Assembly: GCA_045430345.1 (NCBI GenBank)
Contig: JAILXT010000001.1
Span: 868,001-932,000 of the forward strand
Origin: Agarilytica sp045430345
GTDB lineage: Bacteria > Pseudomonadota > Gammaproteobacteria > Pseudomonadales > Cellvibrionaceae
Length of the DNA: 64,000 nt
Direction: 5' to 3'
Shown: positions 35,378 to 43,192 of the stretch, piece after piece
How positions within the stretch are numbered: position 1 is the stretch's first letter
Layout of the letters: every line of letters begins with the position of its first letter
The notes under the pieces: generated by a model
Told to the model about the DNA's origin: nothing
The model's database searches: none
The model's input: only the letters and a program-made list of their open reading frames with translations
Made by a program: the position numbers and the translations under genes

Positions 35378-36007
35378 TCACCTGAATTGCCGTTTTAAGC
35401 GCTCGTAAGCACGCCGTATTTCGATAAACAACTGGGGATCGCCCCCTTTATCCGGGTGATGTTTAGACGCTAGATCACGGTAGCTCCGTTTGATCTCGGC
35501 CCAACTAGCGCCTTCAGCAAGGCCTAGTACCGCCAGCGCCGGCGAAACACGCGTTAGGGCGGTATATTTTTTCCAAAACCCTTCTAGCATCGTATGAACC
35601 TCGCCCTCTGAAACGTTATAGAAATTGGCGTGGTTGCAGAAAAAGTCGATGTTAGGAGCCACCTCCTCGACCGCATCAGTATTGACGGATTGGCAGTCCG
35701 TAGCGTTCACTTCCACCTCACCTCGAAGAAAGGCCGAAACAGGCGTTAGGACAAGACTCTGCCCGCCCGCTTCTTCATACTGAAAATAAAGCTCACAAAG
35801 CGCGGCCTGGGTGATAAACAGTTTTTGGTAAAGCGACAGTAAAGGCGACTCAGACCATGGATAGATATTCCCTTTCGAGAGCACGTCGACCAAATCGTAA
35901 ATCTTTGATTCATGAAAACCCAGACGGCTCTTTAACAATAACGTCGCCCGTTGAATAACATCACTTAGCAGCGCGTTATCTCGGGTCTTATCGGTATGCT
36001 CGTCGAT
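35378..36007 (-). CDS. DnaJ-related protein with C-terminal J domain, apparent ATC start
   Basis: A protein of up to 209 residues in the DNAJ_related group: an N-terminal helical domain and a C-terminal J domain (last 50 residues, with the HHPDKGGDP motif). No ATG, GTG or TTG opens the frame before a TTG at 35938, yet the preceding codons back to an in-frame TAG read like coding sequence (NALLSDVIQRATLLLK). An ATC at 36007 has GGAG 8 bases upstream, so an ATC start is the best fit; the TTG at 35938 would remove the family's first helix and lacks a ribosome site. It lies 29 bases downstream of the channel gene. Confidence 0.8.
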   Translation of the reverse strand: MDEHTDKTRDNALLSDVIQRATLLLKSRLGFHESKIYDLVDVLSKGNIYPWSESPLLSLYQKLFITQAALCELYFQYEEAGGQSLVLTPVSAFLRGEVEVNATDCQSVNTDAVEEVAPNIDFFCNHANFYNVSEGEVHTMLEGFWKKYTALTRVSPALAVLGLAEGASWAEIKRSYRDLASKHHPDKGGDPQLFIEIRRAYERLKRQFR

Positions 36008-36036
36008 ACGCTACACTCCAAACCAAAGGAACGATC

Positions 36037-36846
36037 CTACTGATTTTTTGAGGAAAACTGCTGAACCATTTGCTTGAGTTCACGAATATCATCGCGAAGA
36101 TGATCAATCTCGCTACGGGTATGCTCTTCCTCATCAACCAGCAACCTTTGCTGTTCTTTTTCCAAGGCACCCACAACAATCCCGATCACCATATTCAGAA
36201 ATGCAAACGCCGTAAAAAAAATGAATGACAGATAATAGGTCCAGCTTAACCCATAGACCGACATTGTTTCGTACATCACGTCGGTCCAATCTTCAAAGGT
36301 CATTACCCTAAATAATGTCAGCATACTCACGGCAATATCGCCCCATAAAACGGGGTTAATCTCACTAAAAAACGTACTGCCAACTGCTGCATAAATATAA
36401 AAGATAATAAACAGCAGCAACATGACATAGCCCAGCTGGGGCAACGCTTTTAGCAGGGAGTTAAGAAGTACACGCAACTCCGGAATAATCGATACCATTC
36501 TCAACACACGGAAAATACGCACCAACCGCCCAACAATCGCCAACTCACTGTTTTCAACGGGGATGATAGACACAAGGACGATTAAGGTATCAAAAATATT
36601 CCAACCGTTTTTAAAGAAGTGTTTCTTGTTTTTATCGCCGAGGAACCTCACTGTAATCTCAACCAGAAATATCGCAGTGATCAACCAATCAAGAAACACC
36701 ACAGCACGCTCTATCTGCGGCGGAATTTCGTAGGTTTTAACCCCCACAACTAGGGCTGAAAAAATAATAATACTGACCACAAAGGTCTCGAACATTTTAT
36801 TTGAGCGAATTTGCTCAAACGTGTGCTCAATTTTCTCGTAATTCAT
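36037..36846 (-). CDS. Voltage-gated-type cation channel (bacterial Nav/Cav-like)
   Basis: A 269-residue six-helix ion channel subunit of the NaChBac/NavAb type, which forms tetramers in the inner membrane. The S4 voltage sensor has Arg107, Arg110, Arg113 and Arg116 at three-residue spacing. The pore loop carries the filter TFEDWTD (183-189), and a C-terminal charged coiled coil (about 228-265) is the usual tetramerisation helix. Sodium channels of this family have TLESWSM or TLESWAS; here two extra Asp residues occur at positions that make the engineered NavAb filter calcium-selective, so Ca permeability is plausible. It lies 10 bases after cysS on the same strand. Confidence 0.88.
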   Translation of the reverse strand: MNYEKIEHTFEQIRSNKMFETFVVSIIIFSALVVGVKTYEIPPQIERAVVFLDWLITAIFLVEITVRFLGDKNKKHFFKNGWNIFDTLIVLVSIIPVENSELAIVGRLVRIFRVLRMVSIIPELRVLLNSLLKALPQLGYVMLLLFIIFYIYAAVGSTFFSEINPVLWGDIAVSMLTLFRVMTFEDWTDVMYETMSVYGLSWTYYLSFIFFTAFAFLNMVIGIVVGALEKEQQRLLVDEEEHTRSEIDHLRDDIRELKQMVQQFSSKNQ

Positions 36847-36856
36847 ATACAGCTAC

Positions 36857-38227
36857 TTACTCTTTACGCCAGGACGTGCCATCTTTACTGTCCAATAGAA
36901 CAATATTCTTTTCTTTAAGTTCCGTACGAATTTCATCCGCACGCGCATAGTTTTTATCAAATTTCGCTTGATTCCGCTCAGCGATCAACGCCTCGATCCA
37001 ATCAGCATCGTCGCCTTCTCCCTGAAACCAGACTTCGGGCGTTTCTTGCAAAATACCTAACAAATTCGCTAGCGCGACGAGTTCGCTTTTGGCTGCAACA
37101 TCCCCAGGTGCTTTGTTAAGCGTTTTGGCTAACTGATGAACTTCACTCAATGCAAGCGGCGAGTTCAAATCATCCAATAATGCTTGGTAACCCTTACTGG
37201 CTTGAAGCTGCTCTTTAGCAAGGGGGACCTGTTCAGCATCGCTATTTTTAAGCGCACCGTATAGTCCATCTAAACTCGTTTTTGCCTGATCCAACAACTC
37301 CGCGGAAAAGTCCAATTCAGACCGGTACTGACCGGACAGCAAAGCGAAACGTAAAGTCTCCCCATGATATTTGCCAAGCAAGTCACGTACAGTCTTGAAA
37401 TTCCCCAAGGACTTCGACATTTTTTCGCCGTCGATATTAATAAACCCGTTATGCATCCAATATTTTACGTATTGCTCACCACCGTGGGCACACTGGCTTT
37501 GTGCGCGTTCGTTTTCGTGATGGGGAAAAATAAGGTCGCGGCCACCGCCATGAATATCGATAGTATTACCTAAATGTTTTTCAATCATGGCCGAACATTC
37601 CAAATGCCAGCCAGGTCGCCCTCTTCCCCATGGACTATCCCAACCCGGCTCATCATCGGCAGAAGGTTTCCATAATACAAAGTCTCCGGCATAACGTTTA
37701 TAGTCTGCCATTACACCTCGCTCACTCGCTCCGGCTAACATATCGTCAAGGGAACGGTTTGAAAGTTGGCCGTAATCTTTCATGGAACGCACATCAAATA
37801 ATACGTGTCCGTCGGCAGCGTAGGCATGCGCTTGGTCTACCAATGCACTTACCATCTGGATCATTTGTTCAATATGGTCTGTGGCATAAGGCACAATAGT
37901 GGGCGTAAGCGCATTTAGTTGCGACATATCTTTTTCAAACTCGGTAGCGTACTTTTGCGATACGGCCTCAATGCTTTCACCTAAATCTCGTGCAGCATTC
38001 ATAATCTTATCGTCAATATCGGTGATATTGCGCGCGTAAGTGACTTTAGGGTAAAGCGTTTGTAACACTCTAAATAAAGTATCAAACACAACAACGGGAC
38101 GCGCATTACCGATATGCACAAAGTTATATACCGTAGGTCCACACACATACATGGAGACTTCGTTTTCTTTGAGTGGTTCGAATTTTTCTTTTTTTCTCGT
38201 TGCCGAGTTATAAACGGTTAAACCCAT
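36857..38227 (-). CDS. cysS: Cysteinyl-tRNA synthetase
   Basis: A 456-residue class I synthetase charging tRNA-Cys. HIGN (the HIGH equivalent) and KMSKS motifs are present, as is the CGPTVYN start region with the first zinc-ligand Cys; further ligands lie in HLECSAM and HHENERAQ. The length fits the family (E. coli 461). glnS lies upstream on the same strand, a pairing known in gammaproteobacteria, but here a 330-base repeat-bearing gap separates them. The ion channel gene follows after 10 bases. Confidence 0.98.
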   Translation of the reverse strand: MGLTVYNSATRKKEKFEPLKENEVSMYVCGPTVYNFVHIGNARPVVVFDTLFRVLQTLYPKVTYARNITDIDDKIMNAARDLGESIEAVSQKYATEFEKDMSQLNALTPTIVPYATDHIEQMIQMVSALVDQAHAYAADGHVLFDVRSMKDYGQLSNRSLDDMLAGASERGVMADYKRYAGDFVLWKPSADDEPGWDSPWGRGRPGWHLECSAMIEKHLGNTIDIHGGGRDLIFPHHENERAQSQCAHGGEQYVKYWMHNGFINIDGEKMSKSLGNFKTVRDLLGKYHGETLRFALLSGQYRSELDFSAELLDQAKTSLDGLYGALKNSDAEQVPLAKEQLQASKGYQALLDDLNSPLALSEVHQLAKTLNKAPGDVAAKSELVALANLLGILQETPEVWFQGEGDDADWIEALIAERNQAKFDKNYARADEIRTELKEKNIVLLDSKDGTSWRKE

Positions 38228-38303
38228 TAAGGTAACGCCTTTACTTGTTCAATTTCTCCCTCGCCCCATTTACTATGAGACAAGGCACTTAACGAGCTGG
38301 ACT

Positions 38304-38393
38304 TTGGGGATAAGTTTTAAAAACCGTCGATTCAAGGATGAATCGACGGAGCTATAGGGACATATTTATGCGCTTTTTAAAACTTATCCCCAA
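38304..38393. repeat. Inverted-repeat element, copy 1
   Basis: A 20-base arm (38304-38323) and its perfect inverse complement (38374-38393) enclose a 50-base core. The core starts with an 11-bp hairpin with a 4-base loop (38324-38349), then the segment AGGGACATATTTATG. The core also occurs inverted in copy 2. A-run and T-run border the core on both sides. Confidence 0.93.
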
Positions 38394-38430
38394 TGGCCAG
38401 CGTCCCAAGGACTACTTAACCCGCTTGGCA

Positions 38431-38519
38431 TCTACAGAAGCTATTAAAAAACACATGAATACATCCTGTAGTTTCGGCGATTCATCCTTGAATCGACGAT
38501 TTTTAATAGCTTCTGTAGA
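38431..38519. repeat. Inverted-repeat element, copy 2 (core reversed)
   Basis: A second 20-base perfect inverted arm pair (38431-38450 and 38500-38519) encloses a 49-base core. Read on the minus strand, this core matches the copy 1 core at about 39 of 50 aligned positions, with 21 identical bases in a row over the hairpin. The arms differ in sequence from those of copy 1. A 71-codon reading frame running across both copies (38338-38553) is probably not a gene. Confidence 0.93.
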
Positions 38520-38558
38520 CACCAAACTCGCATCACGCTACTTCAAAACTTAATAATT

Positions 38559-40256
38559 TCAATTGTTTATCTTGGCCCAAGAGTCCCTCAAACCAATCGT
38601 TCGATTAAATACAAGTTTCCCTTCCGAAGAAGCTGAATCATCACGACAAAAATATCCTTCTCGCTCAAACTGAAAGCTTGAACCAGCCTTAACTTCAGCT
38701 AGCCCTTTTTCGCCAACACAACGATCTAGAACAACCAAACTTTCTGGGTTCAAATGGTCTAAAAAATCACCCTCACCTTTATCTGGTGAAGCCTCAGTAA
38801 ACAAACGATCATACAATCGTACTTCAAACGTCGCGTGATCTTTTGCATCAACCCACTGAATAACACCTTTTGGCTTAATACCATCTTCTGGATTATTCCC
38901 CAAAGTATTTTCAATTACACGCGCACGAACCTCGATAATATTTCCGGCATCGTCCTTAACGGCTTCATCCGCCTCAATCACATAAGCATTACGTAAACGT
39001 ACACGCTTTCCTATCACCAAACGTTTATATTTTTTATTCGCTTCCTCGCGAAAATCATCCTGATCAATAAACACTTCTCGGCTAAACGTCATATTGCGCT
39101 GAGGTAAATCCTCTCGGTTGGGGTGACCTGGCGCGGTCAATGATTCCGTTTTAGCCTCATCATAATTCGTCAACACCACTTTAAGTGGCCGCAACACACA
39201 CATCGCTCGTGGTGCGTTTTTATCTAGGTCATCACGAATAGCATGCTCCAGCATCGCAACATCGACAACGCCATCCGATTTAGTGACGCCGATCATTTCG
39301 CAAAATTTACGGAGGGAGCCTGGCGTATATCCGCGACGGCGGTAACCCGCGATGGTTGGCATACGAGGATCATCCCAGCCATCAACATGTTGCTCATCAA
39401 CGAGCAACTTAAGCTTACGTTTCGATGTGACCGTGTAATTTAAATTTAAACGCCCAAATTCGTATTGGTGAGGCTCACTCGGTACGGGCAAGTTTTCAAT
39501 AAACCAATTATATAAAGGACGATGATCCGCGAATTCCAAGGTGCAAATGGAATGTGTAATACCTTCAATGGCGTCTTCTTGGCCATGAGCGAAATCATAG
39601 GTAGGGTAAATGCTCCACTTACCCCCTGTCTGATGATGTGCTTGCTTTCGGATACGATACAAAATCGGATCGCGCATATTGATGTTGCCGTGTGACATAT
39701 CGATTTTTGCGCGAAGCACCATACTGCCTTCATCCTGGGCACCCGTACGCATCTCTTCGAGTAAACGTAAACTTTCCTCTGCTGGGCGATCACGGTGGGG
39801 GGAATTACGGCCAGGGGCTTTCAACGTGCCCCGATACTCACGGGCTTCATCCGCACTCAGCTCACAGACATAAGCGTTGCCTGCTTTTATAAGGTGCTGC
39901 GCCCATTCATATAAGGTGTCGAAGTAGTTTGAAGCATATTTAACATCGTCCGCCCAGGTGAACCCAAGCCAACTCACGTCCTTCTTAATAGCTTCTACAT
40001 ACTCCATCTCTTCTTTTTCTGGATTAGTATCGTCGAAACGCAGATTACATTGACCGCCGAAGGTTTCCGCGAGACCAAAATTTAAGCAAATCGATTTTGC
40101 ATGCCCTATATGAAGGTAGCCGTTGGGCTCGGGAGGAAATCGCGTGACCAAGCGCTCTACTTTCCCACTCTCCAGATCCGATTTGACCAATTGCTCTAAA
40201 AAGTTAAGTGGTCTTTCCGCCACTGCTTTACCATCTGCTGTTTCTTCTGCTGCCAT
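38559..40256 (-). CDS. glnS: Glutaminyl-tRNA synthetase
   Basis: A 565-residue class I synthetase charging tRNA-Gln. Motifs: PPEPNGYLHIGH (the HIGH region) and VTSKRKL (the KMSKS equivalent), plus the anticodon-binding beta-barrels at the C-terminus. It is slightly longer than E. coli GlnS (554), as in pseudomonad-like bacteria. It is divergent from ppiB across a 158-base gap with a likely promoter. The 3' end abuts the repeat-containing gap before cysS. Confidence 0.98.
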   Translation of the reverse strand: MAAEETADGKAVAERPLNFLEQLVKSDLESGKVERLVTRFPPEPNGYLHIGHAKSICLNFGLAETFGGQCNLRFDDTNPEKEEMEYVEAIKKDVSWLGFTWADDVKYASNYFDTLYEWAQHLIKAGNAYVCELSADEAREYRGTLKAPGRNSPHRDRPAEESLRLLEEMRTGAQDEGSMVLRAKIDMSHGNINMRDPILYRIRKQAHHQTGGKWSIYPTYDFAHGQEDAIEGITHSICTLEFADHRPLYNWFIENLPVPSEPHQYEFGRLNLNYTVTSKRKLKLLVDEQHVDGWDDPRMPTIAGYRRRGYTPGSLRKFCEMIGVTKSDGVVDVAMLEHAIRDDLDKNAPRAMCVLRPLKVVLTNYDEAKTESLTAPGHPNREDLPQRNMTFSREVFIDQDDFREEANKKYKRLVIGKRVRLRNAYVIEADEAVKDDAGNIIEVRARVIENTLGNNPEDGIKPKGVIQWVDAKDHATFEVRLYDRLFTEASPDKGEGDFLDHLNPESLVVLDRCVGEKGLAEVKAGSSFQFEREGYFCRDDSASSEGKLVFNRTIGLRDSWAKINN

Positions 40257-40339
40257 AGTTACGCCATCATTGTTAGGTTGCTCCAGAGAATCACACTAAC
40301 CGGCTTGGTCAGGTATTTCGCTCTCAGGGCGAAGCGCGT

Positions 40340-40345
40340 ATTATA
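40340..40345 (-). promoter_or_regulatory. Likely -10 box of the glnS promoter
   Basis: A perfect TATAAT on the minus strand, followed by a GC-rich discriminator (ACGCGC) and 83 bases ahead of the glnS ATG. I could not find a good TTGACA-like -35 at 16-18 bases, so the assignment is partial. The same gap must also hold the ppiB promoter on the plus strand. Confidence 0.4.
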
Positions 40346-40414
40346 GCCGCCTCGCGAGGTCTGCACAGGCATGATTCAGACTCCCACACTCATTCTCGTA
40401 AAAAAGGTTTTTAA

Positions 40415-40906
40415 ATGATCACTTTGCATACAAATTTTGGTGATATCAAAGTTGAATTAGACTTCGACAAGGCCCCTAAGACAGCTGCGAACTTCAAGCA
40501 ATACGCAGAAGACGGCTTTTACAACGGCACCATCTTCCATCGTGTGATTAGTAACTTCATGATTCAAGGCGGCGGTTTTGACGCCGATATGAACCAGAAA
40601 GAAACCCGTGACTCTATCCAAAACGAAGCAGACAACGGTTTAAGCAACGATAATGGCACCCTCGCAATGGCCCGTACCATGGACCCACACAGTGCTAGCG
40701 GACAGTTTTTTATCAATGTGAAGGACAATGACTTCCTCAATCATAAAAGCAAAGACTCCCAAGGTTGGGGCTATTGTGTATTTGGTAAAGTAACTGACGG
40801 CATGGACGTCGTTGAAAAAATCAAAGGCGTTGCCACCGGTAACAGCCATGGTCACCAAGACGTACCAACAGAAGCCGTTCTCATTGAAACCGTAACGGTT
40901 GGGTAA
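40415..40906 (+). CDS. ppiB: Cytosolic peptidyl-prolyl cis-trans isomerase B (cyclophilin)
   Basis: A 163-residue cyclophilin with no signal peptide. Active-site patterns FHRVISNFMIQGGG and ASGQFFINV are present, with the catalytic Arg in FHRV. It catalyses proline isomerisation during protein folding. AAAAAGG precedes the ATG. It lies upstream of lpxH on the same strand, as ppiB often does in gammaproteobacteria. Confidence 0.97.
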   Translation: MITLHTNFGDIKVELDFDKAPKTAANFKQYAEDGFYNGTIFHRVISNFMIQGGGFDADMNQKETRDSIQNEADNGLSNDNGTLAMARTMDPHSASGQFFINVKDNDFLNHKSKDSQGWGYCVFGKVTDGMDVVEKIKGVATGNSHGHQDVPTEAVLIETVTVG

Positions 40907-40942
40907 TCACTTTTTGGCCTGTTTGTTGTCACACAATAAAAC

Positions 40943-40964
40943 TGCTCAGCCACTAAGCTGAGCA
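40943..40964 (+). terminator. Hairpin between ppiB and lpxH
   Basis: An 8-bp perfect stem TGCTCAGC / GCTGAGCA with a 6-base loop. No T-run follows, so it may be an attenuator or mRNA-stabilising hairpin rather than a full terminator. Confidence 0.4.
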
Positions 40965-40982
40965 CGCAAGGCGTTTTATAGA

Positions 40983-41729
40983 ATGACAGCAGGCCAAGCT
41001 CCTACCTATTTCATCTCAGATCTTCACCTAGAGATCTCCCGCCCAGCATTAATAGCAGCGTTTAAAGAATTTCTTTTCACTACCGCCAGCGACGCCAAAG
41101 CCATCTATATATTGGGTGATTTTTTCGATGCCTGGATTGGCGACGATGATAATTCCGCCTTAGTTGCGGATATTAAATCGGCGCTTACCCAAAGATCCGC
41201 CAGCGGCACGCCGATTTATTTCACTCATGGAAATCGCGACTTTCTTATTGGTGAAAAATTCGCCCAACAAGCAAACGTTATATTATTACCTGAAGAGCAA
41301 GTAATTGATTTGTATGGCACTTTTGCTTTACTGCTCCATGGTGATCAGTTGTGCACCGACGATGTCGACTACCTGGCTTTTAGGAGAAAGGTCCGCAATC
41401 CGGCATGGCAGAAGAAAATGCTGGCCTATCCATTGTGGCTCAGGAAACTCATTGCGGCTTATATGAGACACAAAAGTAGAAAAGCACACCAACAAAAATC
41501 TGATGAGATTATGGATGTCGCGGAAGAGACCGTTTCAGCGACATTTAAGCATCATAAAGTACGTAAAATGATTCATGGACATACACACCGGCCGGCCAAG
41601 CATACTCATGTAATTGATGGCAACCCATCAGAAAGGTTCGTCTTGGGGGATTGGAGGGACACGGGGTGGTATCTAAAAGCGGATGCGGACGAAATCCAAC
41701 TTATTGAGTTTCAAATCAGCGCAACCTAG
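40983..41729 (+). CDS. lpxH: UDP-2,3-diacylglucosamine diphosphatase
   Basis: A 248-residue metallophosphoesterase of the LpxH type, acting at the inner membrane surface in lipid A synthesis (UDP-2,3-diacylglucosamine to lipid X plus UMP). Metal-binding motifs: DLHLE, GDFFDAWIGDDD, GNRDFLIG, HGDQLCTDD and HGHTHRP. The length fits (E. coli 240). Its presence shows a lipid A-containing outer membrane. Confidence 0.96.
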   Translation: MTAGQAPTYFISDLHLEISRPALIAAFKEFLFTTASDAKAIYILGDFFDAWIGDDDNSALVADIKSALTQRSASGTPIYFTHGNRDFLIGEKFAQQANVILLPEEQVIDLYGTFALLLHGDQLCTDDVDYLAFRRKVRNPAWQKKMLAYPLWLRKLIAAYMRHKSRKAHQQKSDEIMDVAEETVSATFKHHKVRKMIHGHTHRPAKHTHVIDGNPSERFVLGDWRDTGWYLKADADEIQLIEFQISAT

Positions 41730-41794
41730 CAAAAGCCTTTACCCCGTTAAGGATCAACGCCTTGCATTCAAGACCGAGGGGCCGCTAACAGTAT

Positions 41795-42403
41795 TCACGC
41801 CCCTGTCTTTTCAACAACCCCAGAATGAAACCGAAAATCATTGTCCCCGGATTCAACCAAGCCTTTATCTCGCGCCAAAAACAGATCGATACGGTCTTGA
41901 ATCGATTCTCCACCCGCTGCTTTCTCCGCCAACGTTAGGTAATCCTGATAATGCCGCGCCTCCGACTTCAAAAGAGAGGTATAAAACTTCTCTAGCTCTT
42001 CGTCCAAGTAAGGCGCCAATTTCTCAAAACGCTCGCATGAACGGGCTTCGATGATCGCACCAACGACCAATGTATCAATCAACCGCGCTGGCTCGTAAGT
42101 CCGTAGGGGTTTGCGTAGATCTGCGGCGTAACGACTCGCCGTAATCTGTTCGTATTGAATGCCCCTCGCCTCCATGATCGCGATGACTTGTTCAAAGTGC
42201 CGAAGCTCTTCTCGCGCCAAGCGTGACATTTTATTAAGCAACTCAAAGTTATCGACATAACGGTACATCAGGTTAAGCGCAGTACCCGCCGCTTTTTTCT
42301 CACAGTTAGCGTGATCAATCAGCATGATTTCAGGATGTTTTAGCGCCTCCTGAATCCACGCATCTGGCGTTTCACATAGGAGGAATTCGTTAATAGTTTT
42401 CAT
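41795..42403 (-). CDS. miaE: tRNA 2-methylthio-N6-isopentenyl adenosine hydroxylase
   Basis: A 202-residue di-iron monooxygenase of the MiaE family. The four-helix bundle carries the ligands in LAREELRHFEQV, IIEARSCERF and KSEARHYQDY. It hydroxylates ms2i6A37 to ms2io6A37 on tRNAs reading UNN codons, using oxygen. MiaE is patchily distributed in bacteria. Its ATG overlaps the stop of the DUF1289 gene by 4 bases, so the two are coupled. Confidence 0.93.
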   Translation of the reverse strand: MKTINEFLLCETPDAWIQEALKHPEIMLIDHANCEKKAAGTALNLMYRYVDNFELLNKMSRLAREELRHFEQVIAIMEARGIQYEQITASRYAADLRKPLRTYEPARLIDTLVVGAIIEARSCERFEKLAPYLDEELEKFYTSLLKSEARHYQDYLTLAEKAAGGESIQDRIDLFLARDKGLVESGDNDFRFHSGVVEKTGA

Positions 42404-42867
42404 GTTTGTGGCGTATTCACTTCAAAATAACGTTGGTAATGGACACTCGATAGCACGTAGAAATCTTCATCGATGCTATCACGTAAATTAGACATACTAA
42501 GGGACTCAAATTCGGGAAGCACAGAACACCCAAATTCATTCAAATCTTCTATTTGGTTGGCGCCCACCTTTAATAACTCAAACACCCAGGAATAAGGCTG
42601 TGCAGAGGCATCGTGCCGAATCTTATGTAATGACATCTGCTGCGTTAACAAGGCCTCATCAACAATCGTCAATTTGGCTTTCACGACTTGAGAAAGCAGT
42701 ACATCAACACGTTCCAAAATTGCGCGCTTTTCACCGTCGGAATAGGCATTCCAATGAATAATCTCATGGCAATAGCGCTTGCAACCGCGGCATACCGAAT
42801 CACCGATACCGGTCGAACACACACCGATACAGGGAGATTTTGTAGATTTCTGAGGGCTTATATTCAC
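42400..42867 (-). CDS. DUF1289 protein with extra C-terminal domain
   Basis: A 155-residue protein. Residues about 10-45 are a DUF1289 motif (SPCIGVCSTG, then CRGCKR, then ending in HWNAYSDGEK), a small four-cysteine module thought to bind metal. Most DUF1289 proteins are about 60-90 residues; this one has roughly 90 more residues without recognisable motif. The start is GTG, as no ATG is in frame. Coupled by 4-base overlap to miaE. Confidence 0.8.
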   Translation of the reverse strand: MNISPQKSTKSPCIGVCSTGIGDSVCRGCKRYCHEIIHWNAYSDGEKRAILERVDVLLSQVVKAKLTIVDEALLTQQMSLHKIRHDASAQPYSWVFELLKVGANQIEDLNEFGCSVLPEFESLSMSNLRDSIDEDFYVLSSVHYQRYFEVNTPQT

Positions 42868-43192
42868 GAAAACATCACGGATACGACTGCGATCAAAATG
42901 GGGCTTTGGTTACCTTAAGAAAACCAAAAGTGGCGACTGTCTAAAATTTGGCTAGAATCAACTCACGCCTGTGCACTTAATCCGCTCAGTATATCAAATT
43001 CACCGACGCTCACGCGCCATAACGCCAGATTATTCCGATTATTCGCTAGGCAAACTTAACACCAATGTGGCGTTGCGGTAGAATTCGCCCGCCTTGGGAG
43101 ACTGTACCGTGCCCACAAAGCCAAATGTACGCCCTTCCGTCCTTTTATTGGCCTGATTTAATCAGCCCCACCATCACCTAGAGGAAATTACA
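42868..43192. other. Intergenic region upstream of acnB
   Basis: A 325-base gap between divergent genes that should hold both promoters. I found no convincing -35/-10 pair. In the probable acnB leader lies a 13-base palindrome (43153-43165, CTGATT-T-AATCAG), possibly an operator or small hairpin. A GAGGAAA ribosome site lies 8 bases before the GTG start. Confidence 0.4.

Noticed and set aside
38338..38553. A 71-codon plus-strand reading frame
   Set aside because: It runs across both inverted-repeat elements, has no ribosome site, and its codons are dictated by the repeats.
42868..43192. Riboswitch or iron-responsive leader before acnB
   Set aside because: Only a 13-base palindrome is visible; no conserved riboswitch architecture could be recognised.
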